Origin: Streptomyces rubiginosohelvolus | Lineage (GTDB): Bacteria; Actinomycetota; Actinomycetes; Streptomycetales; Streptomycetaceae | Direction of reading: 5' to 3' | Length of the DNA: 64,000 nt | NCBI RefSeq assembly: GCF_014649875.1 | Contig: NZ_BMTW01000014.1 | Location: forward strand, 62,001 to 126,000 | Notes under the pieces: generated by a model | What the model saw: only the letters and a program-made list of their open reading frames with translations | Told to the model about the DNA's origin: nothing | Databases searched by the model: none | Shown here: one piece after another, positions 42,001 through 51,320 of the stretch | Layout: each line of letters begins with the position of its first letter | Numbering within the stretch: position 1 is the stretch's first letter | Translations under genes and position numbers: made by a program

Positions 42001-42759
42001 GTGTCGGACCAGCCGCGCCCCCGCGCCTCTCTCCGTACCGCCGTGGTCTGGGAGGTCCTCAAGGAGGCCCTGGACCGTCAGGTCAAGGCGACCGGCAGGG
42101 ATGCCCTGGATGTTCTGGACACCGGCGGCGGCACCGGCAACTTCGCCGTGCCCGCGGCCAAGCTCGGCCACCGGGTCACCGTCGTCGACCCCAGCCCCAA
42201 CGCCCTCTTCGCGCTGGAGCGCCGCGCGGCCGAGGCCGGGGTCGCCGACCGGGTCCGGGGAGTCCAGGGCGACATCCTCGGCCTGTTCGACGTCGTGGAG
42301 CGCGACGGTTTCGACGCGGTGCTCTGCCACGGCGTCCTGGAGTACGTCGACGAGCCCGCCGAGGGCGTACGCAACGCGGTCGAGGCGCTGCGGCCCTCCG
42401 GCGCGCTCAGCCTGCTCGCCGCCGGCCTCGGCGGAGCCGTTCTGGCCCGCGCGCTCGCCGGACACTTCACCGAGGCCCGGCAGGCGCTCACCGACCCGGC
42501 CGGCCGCTGGGGCGAGGGCGACCCGGTGCCGCGCAGGTTCACCGCCGAGCAGCTCTCCGACCTGGTCTCCGATGCCGGGATGGAGATCACCGCGGTGCAC
42601 GGCGTCCGGGTCTTCGCCGACCTCGTGCCGGGCGTCCTGGTGGACACCGAGCCCGGCGCCGTGGAAGCGCTCCTCAAGCTCGAAGCGGCCGCCGCCGAGC
42701 AGCCCGCGTTTCACTCGGTCGCCACCCAGCTGCACGTTCTGGGCGAGAAGCGCCACTGA
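42001..42759 (+). CDS. Class I SAM-dependent methyltransferase
   Basis: A 252-residue SmtA-like methyltransferase. Motif I is LDTGGGTGNFAVPAA (near residue 38), motif II VTVVDPSPNAL, motif III VQGDI and motif IV DAVLCHGVLEYVDEP. The C-terminal portion (YARRFTAEQLSDLVSDAGM-like PRRFTAEQLSDL... and GVRVFADLVPG) resembles the tRNA 5-carboxymethoxyuridine methyltransferase CmoM/SmtA group, which could modify tRNA, but that is a weak inference. GTG start with CCGAGGAG about 8 nt upstream. Confidence 0.85.
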   Translation: MSDQPRPRASLRTAVVWEVLKEALDRQVKATGRDALDVLDTGGGTGNFAVPAAKLGHRVTVVDPSPNALFALERRAAEAGVADRVRGVQGDILGLFDVVERDGFDAVLCHGVLEYVDEPAEGVRNAVEALRPSGALSLLAAGLGGAVLARALAGHFTEARQALTDPAGRWGEGDPVPRRFTAEQLSDLVSDAGMEITAVHGVRVFADLVPGVLVDTEPGAVEALLKLEAAAAEQPAFHSVATQLHVLGEKRH

Positions 42760-43006
42760 TCAGCAACGAAGCTGCGCACGGACTGGGACTCAGGACCCCC
42801 GTACAGGGCGTAAGCCCCGTATGATCGGGTGACACCATCCGGCATGGCGGATCGGTCGTCGGGGAATCTACGCCTCAGCAGCCGAGCCGACATAGCGGTC
42901 CGGACTGGCTGAACGCTAGAGGGCGGGTTTCACGGGGGCGAATCCCTGCCTATCCTGGAAGGGCCGCATACCGGTCGCCCCCGCGGCCGACGACGAGGAG
43001 GATCCC

Positions 43007-43411
43007 GTGCCGCTCTCGGAGCACGAGCAGCGCATGCTCGAGCAGATGGAGCGAGCGCTGTACGCCGAAGATCCCAAGTTCGCGACAGCGCTCGAGGGAA
43101 GCGGGCTGCGTACGTACACCCGTAAAAGGGTCTATCAGGCGGTCGCAGGCTTCCTGGTGGGTATCGCGCTCCTCATGGCCGGAATGGTCGCCCAGCAGAT
43201 CTGGATCAGCGTGGTGGGGTTCCTCGTCATGCTCGGCTGCGCCGTGCTCGCGGTCACCGGTTGGCGCAAGGCGCCCAAGCCCGGTGAACAGCAGCCGGCC
43301 GCCGCAGGTGGCGGGGACAGCGGCGCACGCCGCCGACCGAGACAACGCCGGTCGATGATGAACCGCATCGAGCAGCGGTGGCAGCGCCGCCGCGACGAAC
43401 AGGGCCAGTAG
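43007..43411 (+). CDS. DUF3040 family membrane protein
   Basis: A 134-residue protein with the DUF3040 signature at the N-terminus (MPLSEHEQRMLEQMERALYAEDPKFA), two membrane helices near residues 44-62 and 66-84, and a basic tail (RRRPRQRRSMMNRIEQRWQRRR). The family is common in actinobacteria near dcw genes and has no known function. GTG with GAGGAGGAT upstream. A TATCCT box near 42949 may be its -10. Confidence 0.88.
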   Translation: MPLSEHEQRMLEQMERALYAEDPKFATALEGSGLRTYTRKRVYQAVAGFLVGIALLMAGMVAQQIWISVVGFLVMLGCAVLAVTGWRKAPKPGEQQPAAAGGGDSGARRRPRQRRSMMNRIEQRWQRRRDEQGQ

Positions 43412-43475
43412 TACGCATCGGCCCTGTTCTTCCCGCGCAGGGCCGGGCGATGGTACGACGCAGGACACCGATGGG

Positions 43476-43509
43476 TGAGGGGCGGCCGCATTTTCGCGGC
43501 CGCCCCTCA
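43476..43509. terminator. Terminator after the DUF3040 gene
   Basis: A perfect 14-bp stem (43476-43489 with 43496-43509) with an ATTTTC loop, 65 bp after the stop. Flanks lack a T-run. Confidence 0.8.
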
Positions 43510-43669
43510 GCCGTTGCCGGACGGCGCCCCGGGCGGTAGACGGCCCACGCCCGCGCGGCAGAGCCGAGCTGGACCCGACGGGCCTCCGGTGGAGCAGAGA
43601 GCCCCCGGCCCGGAAACCCGTTGACGGTGTCCGGACCAAAGGCTCTACCGGGCGAGGCCCCTGCCCGCC

Positions 43670-46087
43670 TCAGCCGTGCTGGCGTGTGAGGCGGCGCAGC
43701 CGGGCCGTCCAGCGACCGGCTCCCGCCCGGCCCGCCCACCGCTCAGCGAGCGCCGTCCGGCGGTCGGCGACGGCCCACACCACCCGGACGGACGAGCGGG
43801 GCAGAAGCGTTGCCCGCAGCCGGGTGCCACGGCCCGCCGATCCCCGCAGACCCGCCCGCACCGCCGACGCGTCCTCGGCCAGGCCGGCCGCCGGGCGCGG
43901 CTCGGGGGCGTACAGCACCTGCTCCACCGAGCCCGCGATCCGGTGCACCGCCTCGGCGGCGGTGGTGTCGAGCCGGCCCAGCCGCACGATCCGGGCCGCC
44001 GCCTTCCGGGGCGTCAGCGAGTCGTCCGGAGCGATGCCGTGGTCCCACGCCGTGTCGGTGATCTCCCGCCAGGCGGCCAGCGTCCGCGCCGCGGCGTCGG
44101 CGGGCGTCCGGCCCCCGGAGCCCAGCCGGCGGTTTCTCGTCCGGCTCCGCCACAACAGCGGTGACAACGGCAGCACCAGGACCAGGACCGCCGCGAGAAC
44201 CACCAGCAGCACCGTCCCGAGCGGGGTGCCCCGGTCGGTCGGCGCCGCCGCCCCCGCCGCCTGCGAGGGTCCGCACCCGCCTTCCTGGCGCAGCTGCGGC
44301 GGGCAGCTGTCGTCGGCGGAGGGGAGGGCGGACGGTTCGGTGGAGGTGTCCGCGGAGGGCTCGGCCGCGTCGCTCGCGGTGTCCGTGGGGACCTCGGGCC
44401 GGGTCCACGAGGGGGTGCTGCCCCGGCTCGGGGTGGGCTCGAACCGGGTCCACCCGACGCCCTCGAAATACAGCTCGGGCCAGGCGTGCGCGTCGCGCAG
44501 CCCGACCGAGATCGCCCCGTCCGACTTCATGGTGCCCGGGGTGAAGCCCACCGCGACCCGGGCCGGGATGCCCAGCGTCCGGGCCATCGCGGCCATCGAG
44601 AACGAGAAGTGGACGCAGAAGCCCTCCTTGTCACGGAGGAACCGGGCGATGGCGGACGACCCCGTGCCCGAGGTGACCGTCGTGTCGTAGGTGAAGCCGC
44701 CCTCGGAGGCGAACCAGTCCTGGAGCTTCACGGCCCGCTCGTAGGCGTTGGCCGAGCCCTCCGTCACCTGCGCGGCGGTCTCGGCGACCACCTCCGGAAG
44801 CGAGCCGGGGAGCTGGGTGTACTCGCGGCGCAGCTCCTCGGGCGGCGGACCCGAGGCCGCGAGCTGCTCCGCCGTGGGCTCGACGACCAGACTGCCGACC
44901 TCGTACTGCGCGCCGCGCGTGGTCTGCCCGTCGTCGCCGACCAGGGTGCGGCCCTCGGGTTCGTACCGCCAGCGGCCGCCGACGCGGACCTCGCTCGCCG
45001 GGTAGGGGAGCGGCAGATACGTCTGCTGGTAGGAGCGCGAGGCGGAGATGTTCGTCCGGACCTCCGTGACCGAGACGTCCGCGCCGAGCCCGGTGGGCTG
45101 GGGAAGGCGGTCGGGCACGTCCGTCAGCCGCCGGGTGGAGGAGCGCCACTCGCTGCCGTTGAACTCGTCCAGGGCCAGGATCCGGAGATAGAGGTTCTGC
45201 GGGTTCTCGATGTTGCTGCGGTACGTCATCACCTCCCGGTTCTCCGGCTGGTTGAGGTTGTTCTGGAGCGAGACCAGCGGATTCACCGCGGAGATGGTGC
45301 CGCCGCCGCTGCCCTTGCCGTTCCCCGGGCCGTTGCCGCCGAGCAGGCCGCTGTCCAGCGCGGGCAGGGCGAGGGGGGCCACCAGGGCGATACCGAGCGC
45401 CAGCACGCCGATCCGCCGCCCGGTGCGGACGGGGGAGGACCCGCCGCTCACCCCGGACAGTCCGTCGGTCAGACCGCCCTTGGTCCGCGAGGCCCCGCCG
45501 AAGACACGGCCCCACTGGGAGAACCGGTCCCGGCCCTCGGCCAGCAGGAGCAGCAGATAGCCGGAGGCGGCCAGCAGGAACCACACCCAGCCCGCCCCGC
45601 CGTCGGAGAGGCCGGCCGCGACCGAATACAGGGCGAGGAGCGGCAGCCCGGCCGGGGCCGCGCTGCGGAAGGTCACCGCCATGGCGTCCACGACGAGACC
45701 GATCAGGATCACCCCGCCGACCACCATCAGCTTGATGCCGTCGGTCAGCGGGGCCGGGGTGGAGTACGTACCGACGTCCTCGCCGCCCGCCACCAGCAGC
45801 TCACCGAGCCGCATGACGGCCTGCGGTCCCGGCAGGACCCCCAGCAGGGCGTGGTCCCGCGCGAACACCAGCGTCAGCAGCACCAGGGTGACCAGCGCCT
45901 GGGCGGCGACGGTCAGCGTCCGGGCCAGCGGCACCCGGCGCGCCAGGGCGCCCACCCCGCTCTGCACGCCGAGCAGCACCGCCGCCTGCACCAGCCAGCC
46001 GACCCCCTCCACCAGCGGGATCAGCGCCCCCGCGGCGAGCAGTGTCGCCGCATAGGCGCTCAGCGCCAGCCTGGCCCGTCCGCTCAT
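43670..46087 (-). CDS. Transglutaminase-like membrane protein (TgpA type, DUF3488/DUF4129)
   Basis: An 805-residue membrane protein. About seven N-terminal helices (1-215) are followed by an extracytoplasmic transglutaminase-core domain. The catalytic Cys lies in DKEGFCVHFSFSMAAMARTLGIPARVAVGF, the His in RDAHAWPELYFEGVGW, and the Asp shortly after. A Ser/Thr/Pro-rich linker, one further helix (about 650-670) and a C-terminal DUF4129 cytoplasmic domain complete it. The ATG at 46087 overlaps the DUF58 stop (ATGA). The MoxR-DUF58-TgpA trio is a conserved module presumed to assemble or process envelope proteins. Confidence 0.92.
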   Translation of the reverse strand: MSGRARLALSAYAATLLAAGALIPLVEGVGWLVQAAVLLGVQSGVGALARRVPLARTLTVAAQALVTLVLLTLVFARDHALLGVLPGPQAVMRLGELLVAGGEDVGTYSTPAPLTDGIKLMVVGGVILIGLVVDAMAVTFRSAAPAGLPLLALYSVAAGLSDGGAGWVWFLLAASGYLLLLLAEGRDRFSQWGRVFGGASRTKGGLTDGLSGVSGGSSPVRTGRRIGVLALGIALVAPLALPALDSGLLGGNGPGNGKGSGGGTISAVNPLVSLQNNLNQPENREVMTYRSNIENPQNLYLRILALDEFNGSEWRSSTRRLTDVPDRLPQPTGLGADVSVTEVRTNISASRSYQQTYLPLPYPASEVRVGGRWRYEPEGRTLVGDDGQTTRGAQYEVGSLVVEPTAEQLAASGPPPEELRREYTQLPGSLPEVVAETAAQVTEGSANAYERAVKLQDWFASEGGFTYDTTVTSGTGSSAIARFLRDKEGFCVHFSFSMAAMARTLGIPARVAVGFTPGTMKSDGAISVGLRDAHAWPELYFEGVGWTRFEPTPSRGSTPSWTRPEVPTDTASDAAEPSADTSTEPSALPSADDSCPPQLRQEGGCGPSQAAGAAAPTDRGTPLGTVLLVVLAAVLVLVLPLSPLLWRSRTRNRRLGSGGRTPADAAARTLAAWREITDTAWDHGIAPDDSLTPRKAAARIVRLGRLDTTAAEAVHRIAGSVEQVLYAPEPRPAAGLAEDASAVRAGLRGSAGRGTRLRATLLPRSSVRVVWAVADRRTALAERWAGRAGAGRWTARLRRLTRQHG

Positions 46088-47450
46088 GACCATCCCCCCG
46101 GGAAACCGTTCGGGCCGCCGCTCGGGGCGGATGGTGTGTCCGTACGCATCCCGCCGGCCAGCTGCCACAGCTCGGGCAGCTCGTCACCCGGCTCCACCGG
46201 CACCGCCGTCCAGCCGGATTCGCGCAACCGTCGCAGCCGGTCGTCGGCCGCGTCCGCCGCGCTCTCGTCGCCTGCCCAGGCAGCGCTGTCCAGGACGAAC
46301 GCGACCCCGGCGCCCGCGCGCTGCCGCATCCGGGCCGCGACCGCGGTCTGCTCCTCGTCCAGATCGCCGAAGAAGGCGATGAGCAGCCCCTCGTTGCCAC
46401 CGCGCAGCACGTCATGGGCGCGGCTGAGGCCCCCGCCGTCGGAGTGGCCGACGACGGCGAGCGTGTCGAGCATCAGTCCCGCCGAGTCCGCGGACTCCTG
46501 GGTCGAGCCCGCGTAGCCGTCGGTCCCCTCGCCGGGCACCGCGTTCCCGTCGTCGGTGAGGAGCCGGACGGCGAAGCCGCGCTCCAGCATGTGCACGAGG
46601 GCGGAGGCCGCCCCCGAGACCGCCCATTCGAACGCCGAGTCGGGGCCGGCGCCCTGGTAACCGATCTGCCGGGTGTCCAGCAGGACCGTGCATCTGGCCC
46701 GCTGCGGCTGTTCCTCGCGGCGCACCATCAGCTCGCCGTGGCGCGCGGTGGAGCGCCAGTGGACCCGGCGCAGATCGTCGCCGTGCCGGTAGCCGCGCGG
46801 AATGATGTCGTCCTCACCGGCGAGCGCCAGCGAGCGCTGCCGCCCGTCGCCGTACCCGGAGGCCTCGCCCGCCAGCCGCAGCGCGGGCAGCGGCACCGTG
46901 CGCGGGATGACGACGAGGGTGTCGTACGCACTGAAGGAACGCGTCAGCTCGCACATCCCGAAGGGGTCGCTGAGCCGCAGCTGCAACGGGCCCAGCGGAT
47001 AGCGGCCGCGCAGGTCGGAGCGGACCCGGTAGGACACCTCGCGCCGGCCGCCCGACTCCACCCGGTCCAGGACGAAGCGGGGGCGCGGGCCCAGCACGTA
47101 CGGCACGCGGTCCTGGAGCATCAGCAGACCGGTGGGCAGCCGGGAGACGTTCTCCATCCGCAGATGCACCCGGGCCTCCGCGCCCGCCGGTACTCGGGAC
47201 GGTGAGAGGCGCCGGGTGCCCGTGACCCGGTAGCGGGTGCGGTAGAGCACGGTCACACAGACCAGCGGCAGCACGGCGAGCAGCAGCCCGACCCGCAGCA
47301 GGTCGTCCTGGCCCAGGACGTACGCGCAGACGGCGGCGGCAAGACCGGCGGCCAGGAACGAGCGCCCCCGGGTGGTCAGTCCGCCCAGGGCCGTCCGGAG
47401 ACCGCCCTTCCGCCCGCCGTCCTCCACGGCGCCGGGCTCGCCGGCCGCCA

Positions 47451-47454
<4 letters not shown>
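46084..47454 (-). CDS. DUF58/vWA-like membrane-anchored protein
   Basis: A 456-residue protein: two N-terminal membrane helices (about 25-65) and a C-terminal DUF58 domain. The DUF58 core (IIPRGYRHGDDLRRVHWRSTARHGELMVRREEQPQ) is well conserved, followed by a vWA-like fold with LLDTRQIGYQG as a MIDAS-like strand. It forms overlapping gene junctions on both sides: GTGA with the moxR stop and ATGA with the TgpA start. It is thought to work with the MoxR ATPase. Confidence 0.92.
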
Positions 47455-48494
<1,040 letters not shown>

Positions 48495-48635
48495 CCGGCC
48501 CTCCTCGGCCCTTTTGCGCAGGGGCCGTCGCGCGTACCCGCGCGGCCCACCCCGGAAAATCGGACACCCCTCCGGAAGACCCGGGGGAGGTCACACCCGC
48601 ATTCTTGTTGCCGTTACCGCTTCGTGTCACTCGCC

Positions 48636-48644
48636 TGTGGATAA
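48636..48644 (-). promoter_or_regulatory. Single perfect DnaA-box sequence upstream of moxR
   Basis: TTATCCACA reads on the minus strand at 48644-48636, in the intergenic region between carbonic anhydrase and moxR. The canonical Streptomyces box is usually TTGTCCACA, and a single box may arise by chance. Confidence 0.3.
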
Positions 48645-48746
48645 GTGGGTGTGAAAAGGCAGTGTCTGTCACGATTCCGGCGCCGCGGGACACGGCGATG
48701 CGTGCGTGAGGTGCAGCAGAGGGCCGGGAGGCGACGGGGGATCCGT

Positions 48747-49310
48747 TCAGGAAACGGAGTCGATCTCCCGCAGCAGACCGGTGGTCACGTCGAAGACGAA
48801 GCCGCGCACGTCGTCGGTGTGCAGCAGGAACGGCGAGGTCCGCACCCGCTGCATCGACTGGCGCACGTCCTGGTCGGCGTCCGTGTAGGCCTCCACGGCC
48901 CAGGCCGGACGCTGGCCCACCTCGCGCTCCAGGTCCTGCCGGAAGTCCTCGGTGAGGGACTCCAGACCGCAGTTGGTGTGGTGGATGAGGACCACGCTGC
49001 GGGTGCCGAGCGCCCGCTGGCTGATGGTGAGCGAGCGGATCACGTCCTCGGTGACCACACCGCCCGCGTTGCGGATGGTGTGACAGTCACCGAGCTCCAG
49101 GCCGAGCGCGGCGTGCAGGTCGAGACGGGCGTCCATGCAGGCGACCACGGCGACCTGGAGGACGGGGCGCGCGTCCATGCCCGGGTCGCGGAAGTCCTTC
49201 GCGTACTCGGAGTTCAGCGCGACGAGGCGGTCGGTGACCTGGCCCCCCTCGCGGACCGCCGCAGCGGTGGACGTCACGGACTCGGCGGGGGAGTGAGCAG
49301 AAGTCGACAT
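48747..49310 (-). CDS. Beta-class carbonic anhydrase
   Basis: Zinc enzyme that interconverts CO2 and bicarbonate; 187 residues. The zinc ligands and catalytic dyad are visible: Cys, Asp and Arg in VACMDARLDLHAALG, and His and Cys in VLIHHTNCGLESL, with IRNAGGV between. It resembles the Rv1284-like beta anhydrases. The ATG at 49310 has no ribosome site; a TAACGT box ends 7 nt upstream (49318-49323, minus strand), so the mRNA is probably leaderless. It precedes moxR on the same strand by about 250 bp. Confidence 0.92.
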   Translation of the reverse strand: MSTSAHSPAESVTSTAAAVREGGQVTDRLVALNSEYAKDFRDPGMDARPVLQVAVVACMDARLDLHAALGLELGDCHTIRNAGGVVTEDVIRSLTISQRALGTRSVVLIHHTNCGLESLTEDFRQDLEREVGQRPAWAVEAYTDADQDVRQSMQRVRTSPFLLHTDDVRGFVFDVTTGLLREIDSVS

Positions 49311-49737
49311 GGCTACGACGTTAGCCTTCCCACCTGGCCCGGGCGGGCTGTGAGAGCGGACAAAGAACGTCAACACGGCTTGTTGTGAGCTAACCCACAG
49401 GCCCCCGTGGACGCACCCGTTCGGGTGAGTTCGCCGCATCCGGTCGGGTGGCGCGACGCGCTGCGCGGTTCGTTGATCGCGAATCGATCGAATGGCAGGG
49501 TGGACTAAAGTAACGCGAAGTCAACACCCGCAATCCCGCTCCACTGCCCCATCGCACCCCCCCGCACCTCCTGCATATTCCGTATTTCCCCCGTGATGTG
49601 CGGCGTACGTGCGACCCGGCCCTCTCCCGCTCTCGGTCGGCCGACGCCCCTTCCCCGGCGCCGGCGGGCCTCCCCTTCAGAGCGGGCGGGGACCAGGACG
49701 TACGTGCCGGCCGCGGGACAGAGCCTGAGAGGGCGCA
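49311..49737. other. Intergenic region upstream of rsmH
   Basis: The 427-bp gap separates the divergent carbonic anhydrase and dcw genes. It contains the carbonic anhydrase -10 box at its left end, a candidate rsmH promoter (TTGATC at 49473-49478 and CAGGGT at 49496-49501, 17-bp spacer) and a long untranslated leader. I see no mraZ gene, which often precedes rsmH in other bacteria, and no other gene here. Confidence 0.55.
49473..49501 (+). promoter_or_regulatory. Candidate dcw promoter upstream of rsmH
   Basis: TTGATC at 49473 and CAGGGT at 49496 with a 17-bp spacer fit HrdB-type promoters. It implies a leader of about 230 nt before the TTG start of rsmH. Confidence 0.35.
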
Positions 49738-50703
49738 TTGAGCCAGACCCGACACGTCCCGGTGATGCTCCAGAGGTGTCTGGACCTGCTGGCCCCGGCT
49801 CTCCAGGACCCGGCCCACCCGCAGCCCGTGGTCGTCGACTGCACCCTCGGCCTCGGCGGGCACAGCGAGGCCCTGCTCGCCGCGTTCCCCACCGCCCGGC
49901 TGGTCGCCCTGGACCGCGACAAGGAGGCGCTCCGCCTCTCCGGCGAACGGCTCGCCCCCTTCGGCGACCGGGCCACCCTCGTCCACGCGGTCTACGACGA
50001 ACTCCCCGAGGTCCTCGCGCGGCTCGGAATCCCGAAGGTCCAGGGCGTCCTGTTCGACCTCGGTGTCTCCTCCATGCAGCTGGACGAGGCCGACCGCGGC
50101 TTCGCCTACGCCCAGGACGCCCCGCTCGACATGCGCATGGACCAGTCCACCGGGATGGGCGCCGCCGAGGTGCTCAACACCTACCCGCCCGGCGAGCTCG
50201 TGCGGATCCTGCGCGCGTACGGCGAGGAGAAGCAGGCCAAGCGAATCGTCTCCGCGGTCGTGCGCGAGCGCGAGAAGGAGCCGTTCAGCAACAGCGCCCG
50301 GCTCGTCGAGCTGATCCGCGACGCGCTGCCCCAGGCCGCCAAGCGCACCGGCGGCAACCCCGCCAAGCGGACCTTCCAGGCCCTGCGCATCGAGGTCAAC
50401 GGCGAGCTGAGCGTCCTGGAGCGGGCCATTCCGGCCGCCGTCGACAGCCTCGCCGTCGGCGGCCGCATCGCGGTGCTCTCGTACCACTCGCTGGAGGACC
50501 GGCTGGTCAAGCAGGTCTTCGCGGCCGGCGCCGCCAACACCGCGCCCCCCGGACTGCCCGTCGTCCCCGAGCGCTACCAGCCCCGGCTGAAGCAGCTCAC
50601 CCGGGGCGCCGAGCTGCCCACCGAGGAGGAGGTCGCCGAGAACCGGCGCGCCGCCCCCGCCCGGCTGCGCGGCGCCCAGCGCATCCGCGAGGAGGAGCGA
50701 TGA
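49738..50703 (+). CDS. rsmH: 16S rRNA (cytosine-1402-N4) methyltransferase
   Basis: Methylates N4 of C1402 in 16S rRNA (formerly MraW). The 321-residue protein has HVPVMLQRCLDLL at the N-terminus, the SAM loop VDCTLGLGGHSEALL, VLFDLGVSSMQLDEADRGFAY with PLDMRMDQS, and KRTFQALRIEVNGEL and SYHSLEDRLVK near the C-terminus. The start is a TTG with GAGAGGG about 4 nt upstream; no ATG or GTG nearby fits. It opens the dcw cluster. The last codons contain a very strong GAGGAGGAG that acts as a ribosome site for a 14-codon minigene. Confidence 0.96.
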   Translation: MSQTRHVPVMLQRCLDLLAPALQDPAHPQPVVVDCTLGLGGHSEALLAAFPTARLVALDRDKEALRLSGERLAPFGDRATLVHAVYDELPEVLARLGIPKVQGVLFDLGVSSMQLDEADRGFAYAQDAPLDMRMDQSTGMGAAEVLNTYPPGELVRILRAYGEEKQAKRIVSAVVREREKEPFSNSARLVELIRDALPQAAKRTGGNPAKRTFQALRIEVNGELSVLERAIPAAVDSLAVGGRIAVLSYHSLEDRLVKQVFAAGAANTAPPGLPVVPERYQPRLKQLTRGAELPTEEEVAENRRAAPARLRGAQRIREEER

Positions 50704-50744
50704 GCACCGGGGCCGGACACCGCAGCGGGGGAGTCGCGGGGTGA
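50700..50744 (+). CDS. Fourteen-codon minigene bridging rsmH and ftsL
   Basis: An ATG overlaps the rsmH stop (ATGA) behind GAGGAGGAG, and the 14-codon frame (MSTGAGHRSGGVAG) ends in a TGA overlapping the ftsL GTG (GTGA). The product is unlikely to matter by itself; the frame looks like a coupling relay from rsmH to ftsL. It may instead be chance. Confidence 0.35.
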   Translation: MSTGAGHRSGGVAG

Positions 50745-51316
50745 GCAAACCGGCCGCACCGCTGAAGGGGCGGGCCGCCCGGCTCGCCCGGCTGATGCCG
50801 TCCAGCGGGCCCAGCACCGCGGCCCGCACCCCCTTCGTCCTGCTGGTCGTCCTGCTCCTGGGCGGCGGACTCATCACCCTGCTCCTGCTGAACTCCGCGC
50901 TCAACGAGGGATCGTTCCGGCTCAGCGAGCTGAAGCGGGACACCACCGAGCTCACCGACGAGCAGCAGGCCCTCCAGCGCGACGTCGACAGCCGGTCCCA
51001 GCCCGACGCCCTGGAGAAGCGCGCCCGGGAGCTGGGCATGGTCCCCGGCGGCAGCCCCGCCTTCCTGAACCCCGACGGCACGGTCCGCGGCAAGCCCACG
51101 GAGGCGACCGCCCCGCCGCCCAGCCCGAGCCCCAGCCCCACCCCGAGCCCCAGCGCCTCACCGGACCCCGATGCCCCGGCGGCCGGGCCCTCGGCCTTCG
51201 GCGCGTCGGCCGGCGCCTCCGGCTCCCCGTCGCCCTCCGTATCCGCGACCACGCCCGACCCCGCAGCCGCCCCCGCGGCGGAGAACAGCCCGCCCCCGAC
51301 GAGCCCCGGCAGGTGA
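50741..51316 (+). CDS. ftsL: Cell division protein FtsL
   Basis: A bitopic divisome protein partnering DivIC and FtsQ, 191 residues. A basic cytoplasmic N-terminus, one membrane helix (PFVLLVVLLLGGGLITLLLL, near 38-57), then a short coiled coil (LSELKRDTTELTDEQQALQRDVDSR) and the RARELGMVPGGSPAFL segment typical of actinobacterial FtsL. A Pro/Ser/Ala-rich tail of about 75 residues, longer than usual, is probably disordered and extracellular. GTG with GGGGGAG 7 nt upstream. Its stop is 4 bp before ftsI. Confidence 0.9.
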   Translation: MSKPAAPLKGRAARLARLMPSSGPSTAARTPFVLLVVLLLGGGLITLLLLNSALNEGSFRLSELKRDTTELTDEQQALQRDVDSRSQPDALEKRARELGMVPGGSPAFLNPDGTVRGKPTEATAPPPSPSPSPTPSPSASPDPDAPAAGPSAFGASAGASGSPSPSVSATTPDPAAAPAAENSPPPTSPGR

Positions 51317-51320
51317 CGCA

